This document shows, one piece after another, positions 24,051 through 32,140 of a stretch of DNA of 32,140 nt. Every line of letters starts with the position of its first letter. Positions within the stretch are counted from its first letter, which is position 1. The notes beneath the pieces are model-generated. The model made no database searches. It saw only the letters and a program-made list of their open reading frames with translations, and was not told the DNA's origin. Source of the DNA: an uncultured Acetatifactor sp. (GTDB lineage Bacteria > Bacillota > Clostridia > Lachnospirales > Lachnospiraceae); contig CAJUIA010000040.1 in NCBI GenBank assembly GCA_910586485.1, forward strand, positions 1 through 32,140, read 5' to 3'. The translations under genes and the position numbers were made by a program.

Positions 24051-24766
24051 TCGGCCCTCTTTCCGAAGATCTCGTCATAGATATAATCATCAATAAACTG
24101 ATCCAAAAACCCCTGATTAAGATTCACAAATTGATGATTCAGCTTTTCCTTAATGCAGAAAGATCTCCTGAAATACGCAACTTCCTCTGATACGCCCTCT
24201 CCGCACACCTCTCTGTCAATGTCCGCCGCGTTTAAATTAGCCCGACACCAGTCCAGAAGTGTCTGCCTGAGAGAGTTTTCCGATTCTGCCTTCTTTTCAA
24301 AAAGTCTGGCGTTTTTCATGGAAACTATCCCCGCTACCACAAACAGAATAAAGATTGCTCCCATGACACCGTAAAATAGATAAGGGTTGCCGAGCCGAAA
24401 CGGCAGGATTCCGGCCACGCCCAAAATTACCGCGATCAATCCTGCAGAGCCAAGACCCAGCAGCACCCAGGCCGACGAACGATTGTCGCTGGCCCGTTCG
24501 GAGCTGTCCTGGTAAAGTCCGCCTGTCCGCCCGCGCCCGACATTTTCCCTGACTGCCGTCAGAATCTCTCCTTCATCTGCGGAATCCTCTGCGGGAATGG
24601 CTTCTTCCTGATCCGGCCGCCCCGTCTCTTCCTGATTTTCCGAAGCTTCTCCGAATTCTCCGCCTTCCGTTTCCCCTGTCAGCTCATCCACCAGCTCACT
24701 GCCGCAATCCGCACAAACCCGAAAACCTTCCCTGTACTCTGTCTTGCATTTAGGACACCATGGCAT
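24047..24766 (-). CDS. Zinc-ribbon membrane protein, function unknown
   Basis: A 239-residue protein. Cys4, Cys7, Cys18 and Cys21 form a zinc ribbon (CPKCKTEYREGFRVCADCG). An acidic, disordered linker (about 25-66) and a Ser/Gly-rich stretch lead to two membrane helices, about residues 98-121 and 129-150, followed by a soluble C-terminus of 85 residues with a long helical tail. It has the form of the zinc-ribbon proteins often found next to rlmH in clostridia. ATG 24766 has GAAGG upstream. It overlaps rlmH by 4 bases. Role unknown. Confidence 0.8.
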   Translation of the reverse strand: MPWCPKCKTEYREGFRVCADCGSELVDELTGETEGGEFGEASENQEETGRPDQEEAIPAEDSADEGEILTAVRENVGRGRTGGLYQDSSERASDNRSSAWVLLGLGSAGLIAVILGVAGILPFRLGNPYLFYGVMGAIFILFVVAGIVSMKNARLFEKKAESENSLRQTLLDWCRANLNAADIDREVCGEGVSEEVAYFRRSFCIKEKLNHQFVNLNQGFLDQFIDDYIYDEIFGKRAE

Positions 24767-24820
24767 AGTTTTTACCTTCTTTCCCCATTTCTCATTTGTG
24801 GAGGTCCAGAAACTATATAA

Positions 24821-24869
24821 TCATTTGTTGCGCAAATATTCGTCTATCCCTTTCGCTGCCGCCTTACCC
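24821..24869 (-). pseudogene. Duplicated remnant of an nfnB 3' end
   Basis: The minus strand here reads GKAAAKGIDEYLRNK followed by TGA (24823-24821), against GKAAAKGIDEYLKSK and TAA at the true nfnB end. Bases 24837-24869 equal 24931-24963 over 33 positions, while the last codons differ. This fits the tail of a second, slightly diverged nfnB copy left after recombination. Confidence 0.8.
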
Positions 24870-24963
24870 AATCCCCGGAACGGGGATTTGCCCATGGCAG
24901 GCCACGGGCGCAACTTACTTGCTTTTCAGGTATTCGTCTATCCCTTTCGCTGCCGCCTTACCC
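24837..24963. repeat. 33-base direct repeat pair at the nfnB end
   Basis: The unit is 24837-24869 and 24931-24963, 94 bases apart, identical over 33 bases. The second lies in the nfnB coding end, the first in the 148-base gap before the zinc-ribbon gene. A 9-base GCCCATGGC follows each copy (24890-24898 and 24966-24974). Confidence 0.85.
24870..24888. repeat. Perfect 8-bp hairpin inserted in the nfnB remnant
   Basis: AATCCCCG (24870-24877), GAA, CGGGGATT (24881-24888). In the true nfnB end the corresponding gap between the repeat and GCCCATGGC is 2 bases; here it is 20. No U run follows on either strand, so it is not a standard terminator. Confidence 0.7.
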
Positions 24964-26300
24964 GCGCCCATGGCCAGAATAACCGTAGCCGCACCTGTAA
25001 CCGCATCGCCGCCTGCATATACACCTTCCTTGCTGGTCTGTCCGTTTTCCTCTTCCGCCACAATGCACTTCCATTTGTTGGTCTCAAGTCCTTCCGTAGT
25101 CGAAGAAATCAAGGGATTGGGCGATGTTCCCAGGGACATAATAACCGTATCCAGTTCCATGGTAAACTCGGAGCCCGGCACCTCCACAGGACGGCGGCGG
25201 CCCGACGCATCCGGCTCTCCCAACTCCATCCTGATACACTTCATGCCCGTGACCCAGCCCTTTTCGTCTGCCAGAATCTCCGTGGGATTGGTCAGCAAAT
25301 CGAAAATAATGCCCTCTTCCTTTGCGTGATGTACTTCTTCCACTCTGGCAGGAAGCTCTTCCTCGCTTCTACGGTATACGATATGCACCTCTGCACCGAG
25401 ACGGAGTGCCGTTCTTGCCGCGTCCATAGCCACGTTTCCGCCGCCTACCACGGCCACCTTTTTGCTCTCCATAATAGGCGTATTGGAAGCTTTATCAAAT
25501 GCCTTCATCAGATTACTTCTGGTCAGATATTCATTGGCGGAGAACACGCCGTTTGCATTTTCTCCGGGAATTCCCATGAATTTGGGAAGGCCGGCACCGG
25601 AACCGATAAATACGGCATCAAAGCCTTCCTCGCCGATCAGCTCGTCAATGGTAACGGATTTTCCCACTACCACATTGGTCTCAATCTTTACGCCCAGCGC
25701 CTTCACATTTTCTATTTCCTTTGCCACCACGTCCTGCTTGGGCAGACGAAATTCCGGAATTCCGTAAACCAGCACGCCGCCGGGCTCATGCAGTGCCTCA
25801 AATATAGTCACCTCATACCCCATTTTAGCCAGATCGCCCGCACAGGTTAGTCCTGCAGGGCCGGAACCGATAACAGCCACCTTTTTGCCGTTTTTCTCCT
25901 TTGCCCCCTCCGGCTTAATCCCGTTCTCCCTGGCCCAGTCCGCCACAAAGCGCTCCAGCTTACCGATGGAGATCGGATCCCCTTTAATGCCGCGGATACA
26001 TTTGCCCTCACACTGGCTCTCCTGAGGACACACCCGGCCGCAGACTGCCGGCAGTGCGCTGGAACGGCTAATAATCTGATAAGCCTCTTCAACGTTTCCT
26101 TCCTTCACCTGCTCGATAAAGGCAGGAATGTCGATGGCCACGGGACAGCCCTTAATGCACTGAGCATTTTTACAGTTAATACACCGTGCTGCCTCACTCA
26201 TTGCCTCTTCTTTATTATATCCTAAGCACACCTCGTCAAAATTTGCCGCGCGCTCCTTTGCATCCTGCTCTCTCACAGGAACTTTTGTCAACACATCCAT
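24915..26300 (-). CDS. nfnB: NfnB: large subunit of NADH-dependent reduced ferredoxin:NADP+ oxidoreductase
   Basis: A 461-residue flavoprotein of the glutamate-synthase small-subunit family, here paired with an NfnA gene. The N-terminus has two cysteine groups for [4Fe-4S] clusters (Cys40, 43, 48, 52 and Cys87, 91, 97, 101). FAD and NAD(P) Rossmann motifs follow: GSGPAG near 145 and GGGNVA near 286 (VVGGGNVAMDAARTAL). In the bifurcating enzyme this subunit carries the b-FAD and NADPH site. Start ATG 26300 has GGAGGAAG upstream. It is the second gene of nfnA-nfnB, 116 bases after NfnA, with a large hairpin between. A stand-alone GltD role is less likely, as no glutamate-synthase large subunit is near. 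Confidence 0.93.
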   Translation of the reverse strand: MDVLTKVPVREQDAKERAANFDEVCLGYNKEEAMSEAARCINCKNAQCIKGCPVAIDIPAFIEQVKEGNVEEAYQIISRSSALPAVCGRVCPQESQCEGKCIRGIKGDPISIGKLERFVADWARENGIKPEGAKEKNGKKVAVIGSGPAGLTCAGDLAKMGYEVTIFEALHEPGGVLVYGIPEFRLPKQDVVAKEIENVKALGVKIETNVVVGKSVTIDELIGEEGFDAVFIGSGAGLPKFMGIPGENANGVFSANEYLTRSNLMKAFDKASNTPIMESKKVAVVGGGNVAMDAARTALRLGAEVHIVYRRSEEELPARVEEVHHAKEEGIIFDLLTNPTEILADEKGWVTGMKCIRMELGEPDASGRRRPVEVPGSEFTMELDTVIMSLGTSPNPLISSTTEGLETNKWKCIVAEEENGQTSKEGVYAGGDAVTGAATVILAMGAGKAAAKGIDEYLKSK

Positions 26301-26362
26301 CTATTTTCTTCCTCCATGTTTTCGTGTCTTCCCAATATTATCAAAAAACCAGACATCGGAAT

Positions 26363-26420
26363 GTAAAGCTTTAGATTTTCTTAGGCAGCGTTTTTCAGAT
26401 GCCTTAGAAAATCTCTTTAC
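26363..26420. other. 21-bp hairpin between nfnA and nfnB that covers the nfnA stop codon
   Basis: GTAAAG (26363-26368), 4-base bulge, 15 bases 26373-26387, 12-base loop, 15 bases 26400-26414, CTTTAC (26415-26420). The 15-base arms match except one position; GTAAAG pairs perfectly with CTTTAC. The nfnA stop (26417-26419) lies in the stem. No T run follows on either strand, so a processing or stability element is more likely than a terminator. Confidence 0.7.
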
Positions 26421-27289
26421 CTTCCGCAGCCGCCATGGTGGGTGTCGCCCTCTTCCAGCTTCAGCATAGCTCTGCCCTCCGCCGTTTTATACATCTGCTG
26501 ACGTCTCATAGCCTCATCAAAATTCACTGCATGACCGTCAAACTCCGGACCGTCTACACAGGCAAATTTCACCTTGCCGTCCACCGTCACACGGCAGGCG
26601 CCGCACATACCCGTTCCGTCCACCATAATGGGGTTTAAGCTGACCACGGTGGGTAGATTCAGTTCTTTGGTGAGCAGGCAGACAAACTTCATCATAATCA
26701 TGGGACCGATGGCAATACACACATCATACTGCTTTCCCTCTGCCACCAGATCCTTGATGGTCTGGGTCACCATGCCGCTCCTGCCATAGGAGCCGTCATC
26801 CGTGGTCACATAGAGATTTCCGGCCACCGCCTCCATCTCCTTTTCCAGTATCAACAGATCCTTCGTCTTGCTGCCCACAATCACGTCTGCCGCCACCCCG
26901 TTTTCATGAAGCCATTTTACCTGAGGATATACCGGCGCCGCGCCCACGCCCCCGGCCACAAACAGAATTCTCTTCTTTTTCAGTTCTTCAGGCGACTCGT
27001 TTACCAGCTCGGAAGCACAGCCCAAGGGGCCCACAAAATCATGGAAGAAGTCTCCCTCTTTTAAACCGGCCATCATTTTAGTAGCCGCGCCTACACACTG
27101 AAAGACAATGGTAACCGTTCCCTTCTCCCTGTCATAATCACAGATCGTCAACGGGATCCGCTCCCCCTCTTCATCCGTCCTGACAATCACAAACTGTCCC
27201 GGCTGGCAGGCCTTTGCCACTCTTTTTGCCTCCACCTCCATCAGATAAATGTTTGTGGTCAGCTCTTTACTTTTTACAATCTTATACAT
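26417..27289 (-). CDS. nfnA: NfnA: small subunit of NADH-dependent reduced ferredoxin:NADP+ oxidoreductase
   Basis: A 290-residue FNR-like flavoprotein. RIPLTICD (44-51) is the FAD site and AGGVGAAP (112-119) the NAD(P) site. Near the end, Asp224, Cys229, Cys232 and Cys244 are spaced D-x4-C-x2-C-x11-C, the Asp-plus-three-Cys [2Fe-2S] ligand set known for NfnA. With NfnB it would use NADH and reduced ferredoxin to make NADPH by electron bifurcation. ATG 27289 was chosen for AGGTGG six bases upstream and family length; a longer frame to 27409 begins before the MYKIVKSKEL start and is not protein-like. The DHOD PyrK-like alternative is unlikely given NfnB next door. Confidence 0.93.
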   Translation of the reverse strand: MYKIVKSKELTTNIYLMEVEAKRVAKACQPGQFVIVRTDEEGERIPLTICDYDREKGTVTIVFQCVGAATKMMAGLKEGDFFHDFVGPLGCASELVNESPEELKKKRILFVAGGVGAAPVYPQVKWLHENGVAADVIVGSKTKDLLILEKEMEAVAGNLYVTTDDGSYGRSGMVTQTIKDLVAEGKQYDVCIAIGPMIMMKFVCLLTKELNLPTVVSLNPIMVDGTGMCGACRVTVDGKVKFACVDGPEFDGHAVNFDEAMRRQQMYKTAEGRAMLKLEEGDTHHGGCGR

Positions 27290-27430
27290 AATCCACCTCT
27301 TTTTATATTGTTTCAGCCCGATTTTCTCAGACTGCCAACTATCTGAATCCCCGGTTATATCCTGAATCATCCACAGCTGCGGCTTATCTTTTGCTTCACA
27401 TAAGTGCAAAATTTACAGCCCTTCGCCGCC

Positions 27431-29101
27431 TTAAAACAACCCCGTGATAACCCCGTCCTCCGTCACGTCAATTCCGTATGCTGCAGGCTGCTTCGACAGC
27501 CCCGGCATGGTCACCACGTCTCCGGTCAGCGCTACCACAAATCCGGCGCCTGCGGCCACATACACCTCCCGTACCGACAGCTCGAAGCCTTCCGGTCTGC
27601 CCAGGCGCTTGGGATCATCGGAAAGCGAATACTGATTCTTCGCCATACATACAGGCAGATTGCCAAATCCCATTTCCGTGATTTTCTGCAGTTCCCTCCT
27701 TGCTGCCGGTGAGAAGCTGACGCTGCCTGCGCCGTAAATTTCAGTGGCTACCCTGCAGATCTTTTCTTCCAGAGCAAGGTCATCCTCATAAAGCACATGG
27801 AAATTACTTTCCTTTGTCTCCAGCGTCTGCAGCACCTTTTCTGCCAGGGCAATTCCGCCCTCTCCGCCCTTTTCCCATACCTTAGACAGGGCAAATTCAC
27901 AGCCTCTTGCCTCACAGAAATGTTTGACATACACTGTTTCCGCCGGCGTATCCGACACGAAGGAATTTAAGGTCACTACCACCGGTATCCCATATTTCTG
28001 CAAGTTTTCTATATGCTTTTCCAGATTCACGATTCCCTTTTCCAGCGCATCCAGATTTTCCGTATTCAAATCGCCTTTCGCAACGCCGCCGTTATATTTC
28101 AGCGCCCGAACCGTAGCCACCAGCACCGCTGCATCCGGCTTCAAATCCGCTATCCGACACTTAATATCAAAAAACTTCTCTGCGCCCAGATCAGCACCGA
28201 ATCCCGCCTCTGTGATGCAGTAATCTGCCATCCTCATTGCCGCCCTGGTAGCCCTGACGGAATTACAGCCATGTGCAATATTGGCAAAGGGGCCTCCGTG
28301 TACCAGCGCCGGTGTTCCCTCCAGCGTCTGAATCAAATTGGGCTTCATGGCATCCTTGAGCAGCGCCGCCATAGCGCCCACCGCCTTTAAGTCCCCGGCC
28401 GTTACCGGCTCTCCTGCCATATTATACGCCACAATGATCCTTGCCAGCCTTTCCTTTAAATCCTTCATATCCTCTGCAAGACAAAGGATTGCCATGATTT
28501 CGCTGGCTACGGTAATGACAAAATGGTCCTCCCGCACCACGCCATCCGCCTTTTTCCCCAGCCCCACAACGATATTGCGCAGTACCCTGTCGTTCATATC
28601 CATACAGCGCTTCCATACAATCTGACGGGTATCAATCTGCAGCTCGTTACCCTGCTGGATATGATTGTCCAACAATGCCGCCAGCAGATTATTGGCTGAG
28701 GTAATGGCATGAAAATCTCCCGTAAAATGCAGATTCAAATCCTCCATTGGCACCACCTGAGCATATCCGCCGCCGGCAGCGCCTCCCTTGATGCCGAAGC
28801 AGGGCCCCAAAGACGGCTCCCGCAAAGCAATCACCGCCTTTTTCCCCAGCTTTCCGAAAGCCTGTCCCAGCCCCACGCTGGTGGTGGTTTTTCCCTCCCC
28901 CGCAGGCGTGGGATTGATCGCCGTCACCAAAACCAGCTTTCCGTAAGGTCTGCCCTCAATACTGCCCAGATATTCCTCCGTAAGCTTGGCCTTATACTTC
29001 CCGTAAAACTCCAGTTCCGACTGCTTGATTCCCAGCGCCGCCGCCACCTTCTCAATGGGCTCCATGACGGCTTCCTGTGCAATTTCAATATCTGTCTTCA
29101 T
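27431..29101 (-). CDS. fhs: Formate--tetrahydrofolate ligase
   Basis: A 556-residue cytoplasmic enzyme making 10-formyl-tetrahydrofolate from formate, ATP and tetrahydrofolate, the entry of one-carbon units for purines and, in acetogens, the Wood-Ljungdahl methyl branch. The P-loop is NPTPAGEGKTTTSVGL (residues 64-79); FTGDFHAITSANNLLAALLDNH and PALVHGGPFANIAHGCNSVRAT are family signatures, and the chain ends in GVITGLF as usual. ATG 29101 was chosen for GAGGGAG just upstream and the standard length; the frame is open to 29194 into ftsK. It lies between ftsK and nfnA on the same strand, so its ATP-dependent step sits beside NADPH supply. No co-transcription signal was proven. Confidence 0.98.
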   Translation of the reverse strand: MKTDIEIAQEAVMEPIEKVAAALGIKQSELEFYGKYKAKLTEEYLGSIEGRPYGKLVLVTAINPTPAGEGKTTTSVGLGQAFGKLGKKAVIALREPSLGPCFGIKGGAAGGGYAQVVPMEDLNLHFTGDFHAITSANNLLAALLDNHIQQGNELQIDTRQIVWKRCMDMNDRVLRNIVVGLGKKADGVVREDHFVITVASEIMAILCLAEDMKDLKERLARIIVAYNMAGEPVTAGDLKAVGAMAALLKDAMKPNLIQTLEGTPALVHGGPFANIAHGCNSVRATRAAMRMADYCITEAGFGADLGAEKFFDIKCRIADLKPDAAVLVATVRALKYNGGVAKGDLNTENLDALEKGIVNLEKHIENLQKYGIPVVVTLNSFVSDTPAETVYVKHFCEARGCEFALSKVWEKGGEGGIALAEKVLQTLETKESNFHVLYEDDLALEEKICRVATEIYGAGSVSFSPAARRELQKITEMGFGNLPVCMAKNQYSLSDDPKRLGRPEGFELSVREVYVAAGAGFVVALTGDVVTMPGLSKQPAAYGIDVTEDGVITGLF

Positions 29102-29116
29102 GCTCCCTCTCATTCC

Positions 29117-29149
29117 GCCGCCTATGCGGCACTGCTTCTGCCAGGCGGC
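29117..29149. other. Competing short hairpins in the fhs leader
   Basis: GCCGCCT (29117-29123) can pair with AGGCGGC (29143-29149), or GCCGC (29117-29121) with GCGGC (29126-29130). The two are mutually exclusive and lie just above the fhs ribosome site. Whether they control anything is unknown. Confidence 0.35.
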
Positions 29150-29177
29150 CTTAACCCTGCCCGGCTCGTCTTTTGCC

Positions 29178-31931
29178 CTACAAAACTTCCTCAATCAGCT
29201 GTTCAAACTGCTCCGGGCTCATCAATATCTTTCTGGGCTTCGTACCCTCACCCTTGTCCACAACCCCGTACTCGCAGAGCTGATCCATGATCCTGGCGGC
29301 ACGGTTAAAACCGATTTTTAAAAGTCTCTGCAGGGCGCCGATGGATGCCTTGTCCTGCTCGATAATAAATTTGCCCGCCTTTTCAAAGAATTCGTCCAGA
29401 TCCGAACCGCCCTCCGCAGAACCGCCTCCGCTGCCGCTTCCAATGTTCAGAATCTTTTCTTCCACCTCCTCCGCGTATACATTGCCTAACGTCTGGTTTT
29501 TCAGATAATCCACCACGTCCGAGACTTCCTTGTCCGACACAAAAGCCCCCTGAATCCGGGCAGGCTTAGAGTACCCTTGAGGGTAAAAAAGCATATCTCC
29601 TTTTCCCAGCAGCTTTTCCGCTCCGTTCATGTCCAAAATCGTCCGGGAATCCACCCCGCTGGAAACCGCAAAGGCCACTCTGCTGGGCATATTTGCCTTG
29701 ATCAATCCGGTGATAACATCTACACTGGGCCGCTGGGTCGCTATAATCAAGTGGATGCCGGCCGCTCTTGCCAGCTGCGCCAGCCGGCAGATGGATTCCT
29801 CCACCTCTCCCGGACAGACCATCATCAGATCGGCCAGCTCGTCTACAATAATAACAATCTGAGGCATTTTTGCAGGCGCTTCTTCATTTCCGCCCTCCCG
29901 CAGAGATTCCACCTTTTTGTTATAGCCCTTTAAATCACGCACATTATAATCCGCAAACCTGCGGTAACGATCCTCCATTTCCGACACGCCCCAATGCAGC
30001 GCGGCAGAAGCCTTTTTGGGATCGGTAACCACCGGTATCAGCAGATGAGGAATGCCGTTATATACGCTCAGCTCCACCACCTTGGGATCCACCATAATCA
30101 GCTTTACATCATCCGGATGGGCCTTGTACAAAATACTCATAATCAGCGTATTGATACATACGGACTTTCCAGAGCCTGTGGAACCGGCAATCAGCATATG
30201 GGGCATCTTGGCAATATCCGACACCACCGTCTGACCGGCAATATCCTTTCCCACCGCAAAAGCAAGATTGGAAGAAAACTCCTTAAATTCTTTGCCTTCC
30301 AGTAAATCCCGCAGTGCTACGGTCATATTCTCCTTATTGGGCACCTCAATGCCAATGGCCGCCTTGCCCGGAATCGGCGCTTCGATCCGAATATCGGTAG
30401 CAGCCAGATTCAGCTTAATGTCATCCGTAAGGCCTACGATCTTTGACACCTTGACTCCCTGCTCAGGCTGCAGCTCATACCGCGTGACGCTGGGACCCTG
30501 GCTGATGTCCGTAATCGTCACCCGCACGCCAAAGGTGTTCAGGGTCTGCTGCAGGTGCATGGCAGTCTCCTTCAGCTCCCGCGTGGAATCTCCCGTGGCC
30601 TTCGCTCCCTTCTGCAAAAGGGATAAAGGCGGAAACATATATTTTTTCGGAATCCGATTTTCTCCGTGGGCAATACTTTTTTGTATATCCGAAGCCGGTG
30701 CTGCCGCAACGGGTCGTTCCGGCGCTCCTGATGCCGTACGCGCCCCCGATGATCCTTCTGCCATACCTTCCTTATGTATCCGAATCGGTTGAGAAATTTC
30801 CTCCTGCGCCCGAATATTTGTGGTTTCCGGCACAGGCTCCGCTTTCCAGACCGTTTCCTCCGCAGCTTCCTCAATCCCTTCCGATTCTTCCTGCTCTTCC
30901 GGTATTACATCATTTATAGAAACCTGGTGCATGCTTCTGATCCGTACCTTCTCAAAGTCAAACCCAGACGCTGCAGGCATTTCCTGCATAGGCTCTTCTG
31001 CTTCCTCCGAAAACATGATTTCATGTATATCATCTCTGTGACCTTGTTCCTCCGGCTTTGTCAACGCAGTATCCAGCATAACGCCGGAAACCTTTTTCTC
31101 CATGCGGAGAATTTTTTCGTTCTCCTTCACCTCTGCCTTCAGCCTGCGCTGTTCCTCCTGCTCCTGCCGCCTGAGACGGGCAGCTTCTTTCCTGCGCCCC
31201 GTATCCTCCCTACGGCGCTCCGCTTCCTCTCTGCGCAGCCCGGCTTCTTCTCTCCTGCGTTCCGCGTCCTCTCTGGAACGCTCCCGCATACGGCTTCCCC
31301 CTTCCTTCATGCTTTTCAGCAAAGATTTCTCCGTCACAAGGATCAGGCTTATTACAGAACAGAGCAGAAGCACTAAAACCGTTCCGATCATCCCCAGATA
31401 ATGATGCAGCAGAAAGCTTAAGCTTCCGCCAAGGATGCCGCCGCCGTTTCTGGCATCCCGGCATCTCTCATAAATTTCCTTTATATTATATCCTGCGGCC
31501 CCAAAGGAATCCGGTGCGGCAGGATGTCCGGCAATCAGATCACACACAGCCCCTAATATGATAAACAAAACAAAGCCTGCAATGATTTTTCTCATTGCAT
31601 TTGGATTTCCTTCATTTGCAAACCGAAACGCAACCGCAAGAAACAAAAGCACCGGAGCCACATATGCCGTAAATCCAAATACACCAAAAAGGAAGCCGCT
31701 GACTGCGTCTCCCACTGGCCCGATTATGCCGAAATTACAGCAGAATAAAATTACCATTAAAATAAAAAGTGCGATCAACCCGATTTCATGAAACAGCGCA
31801 CCGTCTCCTGCTGCCTTCTGCATATCCTCCGCTCTTTTTCCTGTCCTGCCCTTCTGACTGCCTGATCTCGTACTCCCGGAATTCTTTCTGCTTTGTGAAG
31901 TTGATGTCTTTTTTCCGGTAGAAGCTGCCAT
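29178..31931 (-). CDS. ftsK: FtsK/SpoIIIE DNA translocase
   Basis: A 917-residue membrane-anchored DNA pump for chromosome segregation at septa and into spores. Four or five membrane helices lie between residues 47 and 201. A highly charged Arg/Glu helical region (206-290, repeats of RREEA type) and a Pro/Ala/Glu linker follow. The motor has Walker A GSTGSGKS (583-590) and Walker B IVIIVDELAD (692-701), and the C-terminal gamma winged-helix domain begins near 840 (FNRAARIMDQLCEYGVV) for recognition of polar DNA sites. ATG 31931 has an AAGGGG site. Both FtsK and SpoIIIE names are used; the sequence does not decide. Confidence 0.96.
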   Translation of the reverse strand: MAASTGKKTSTSQSRKNSGSTRSGSQKGRTGKRAEDMQKAAGDGALFHEIGLIALFILMVILFCCNFGIIGPVGDAVSGFLFGVFGFTAYVAPVLLFLAVAFRFANEGNPNAMRKIIAGFVLFIILGAVCDLIAGHPAAPDSFGAAGYNIKEIYERCRDARNGGGILGGSLSFLLHHYLGMIGTVLVLLLCSVISLILVTEKSLLKSMKEGGSRMRERSREDAERRREEAGLRREEAERRREDTGRRKEAARLRRQEQEEQRRLKAEVKENEKILRMEKKVSGVMLDTALTKPEEQGHRDDIHEIMFSEEAEEPMQEMPAASGFDFEKVRIRSMHQVSINDVIPEEQEESEGIEEAAEETVWKAEPVPETTNIRAQEEISQPIRIHKEGMAEGSSGARTASGAPERPVAAAPASDIQKSIAHGENRIPKKYMFPPLSLLQKGAKATGDSTRELKETAMHLQQTLNTFGVRVTITDISQGPSVTRYELQPEQGVKVSKIVGLTDDIKLNLAATDIRIEAPIPGKAAIGIEVPNKENMTVALRDLLEGKEFKEFSSNLAFAVGKDIAGQTVVSDIAKMPHMLIAGSTGSGKSVCINTLIMSILYKAHPDDVKLIMVDPKVVELSVYNGIPHLLIPVVTDPKKASAALHWGVSEMEDRYRRFADYNVRDLKGYNKKVESLREGGNEEAPAKMPQIVIIVDELADLMMVCPGEVEESICRLAQLARAAGIHLIIATQRPSVDVITGLIKANMPSRVAFAVSSGVDSRTILDMNGAEKLLGKGDMLFYPQGYSKPARIQGAFVSDKEVSDVVDYLKNQTLGNVYAEEVEEKILNIGSGSGGGSAEGGSDLDEFFEKAGKFIIEQDKASIGALQRLLKIGFNRAARIMDQLCEYGVVDKGEGTKPRKILMSPEQFEQLIEEVL

Positions 31932-32009
31932 ATTTCACATACCCCTTTTGCTTTTCATTTCCATGCCGCTCATGATTCCCTGCGGCCATTCCCTTTCTTG
32001 AATAAGGTC

Positions 32010-32038
32010 ATTATATCACTTACGGGACAACTTGTCAC
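32010..32038 (-). promoter_or_regulatory. Promoter of ftsK
   Basis: On the minus strand, GTGACA (32038-32033), 17 bases, TATAAT (32015-32010) with a TGA extended -10, about 80 bases before ATG 31931. Bases 32039-32140 hold no further feature I can support. Confidence 0.65.
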
Positions 32039-32140
32039 CTTCTTTCACCCGCCGACACCTTCTCTACGTTTTTCCGCCTGGCCTACTCGGGAGTTTGACA
32101 CTTCCTTTTAAACCTCATAACACACAAATCATGTATTTAA

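Noticed and set aside
27290..27409. Longer start of the nfnA frame
   Set aside because: The added 40 residues do not resemble NfnA and the ATG at 27289 has its own AGGTGG site.
31144..31300. Charged RREEA-type repeats in FtsK read as a separate element
   Set aside because: They are in frame in ftsK and such charged linkers are common in this family.
36..32100. TGTCAAACTC near the left edge and GAGTTTGACA near the right edge as an inverted repeat
   Set aside because: Ten-base matches are expected by chance in 32 kb and the flanks do not extend; no mobile element was found.

Overview
The window looks like chromosomal DNA of a low-to-mid GC Clostridia, most likely a Lachnospiraceae-type anaerobe. 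The basis is the gene content (formate-tetrahydrofolate ligase next to an NfnAB-type electron-bifurcating transhydrogenase, SpoIIIE/FtsK, RlmH, an aldo-keto reductase with a ferredoxin tail), strong AGGAGG-type ribosome sites and clean sigma-A promoters. No rRNA, tRNA, CRISPR array, phage or insertion sequence was seen. Most genes lie on the minus strand; four lie on the plus strand, each alone or nearly so.

Layout from left to right. 1-3250: a minus-strand run of small accessory genes (DUF4253 protein, zinc-dependent phospholipase C-like protein, a frameshifted gene fragment joined in frame to a YjaB-like acetyltransferase, and a RimJ/RimL-type acetyltransferase). 3250-4700: a plus-strand alpha/beta hydrolase converging on a YefM-YoeB toxin-antitoxin pair, whose promoter carries a palindromic operator. 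4842-10408: glucose-6-phosphate isomerase, preceded by a UvrD/PcrA-type helicase operon that also encodes an unknown protein and a cytoplasmic S41 peptidase. 10763-14921: a plus-strand acetyltransferase facing a five-gene minus operon (aldo-keto reductase, acetyltransferase, aminoglycoside adenylyltransferase-like protein, C15 peptidase-like protein, ferritin-like protein). 15218-17591: a DUF3788 protein, a P-loop kinase-like protein and an unrecognised 328-residue protein. 17617-23489: a HTH regulator with a large peptidase-like sensor region, a small P-loop kinase-like protein and a 761-residue exported protein in apparent operon, then an acetyltransferase and an S66 LD-carboxypeptidase. 23571-31931: core genes (zinc-ribbon membrane protein, rlmH, nfnB, nfnA, fhs, ftsK).

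The right-hand third is housekeeping: chromosome translocation, one-carbon activation, NADPH/ferredoxin balancing and ribosome modification. The left two-thirds is an accessory patchwork with five GNAT acetyltransferases and two unrelated P-loop small-molecule-kinase-like proteins, typical of gene-by-gene turnover. No complete novel defence or biosynthetic system can be proven. The best candidates for something undescribed are the regulator / P-loop protein / exported protein operon (17617-21631), the nonhomologous five-gene operon 11321-14921, and several RNA or DNA structures: an nfnA-nfnB intercistronic hairpin, an nfnB tail duplication with a hairpin insertion, and a pgi promoter placed upstream of a terminator.
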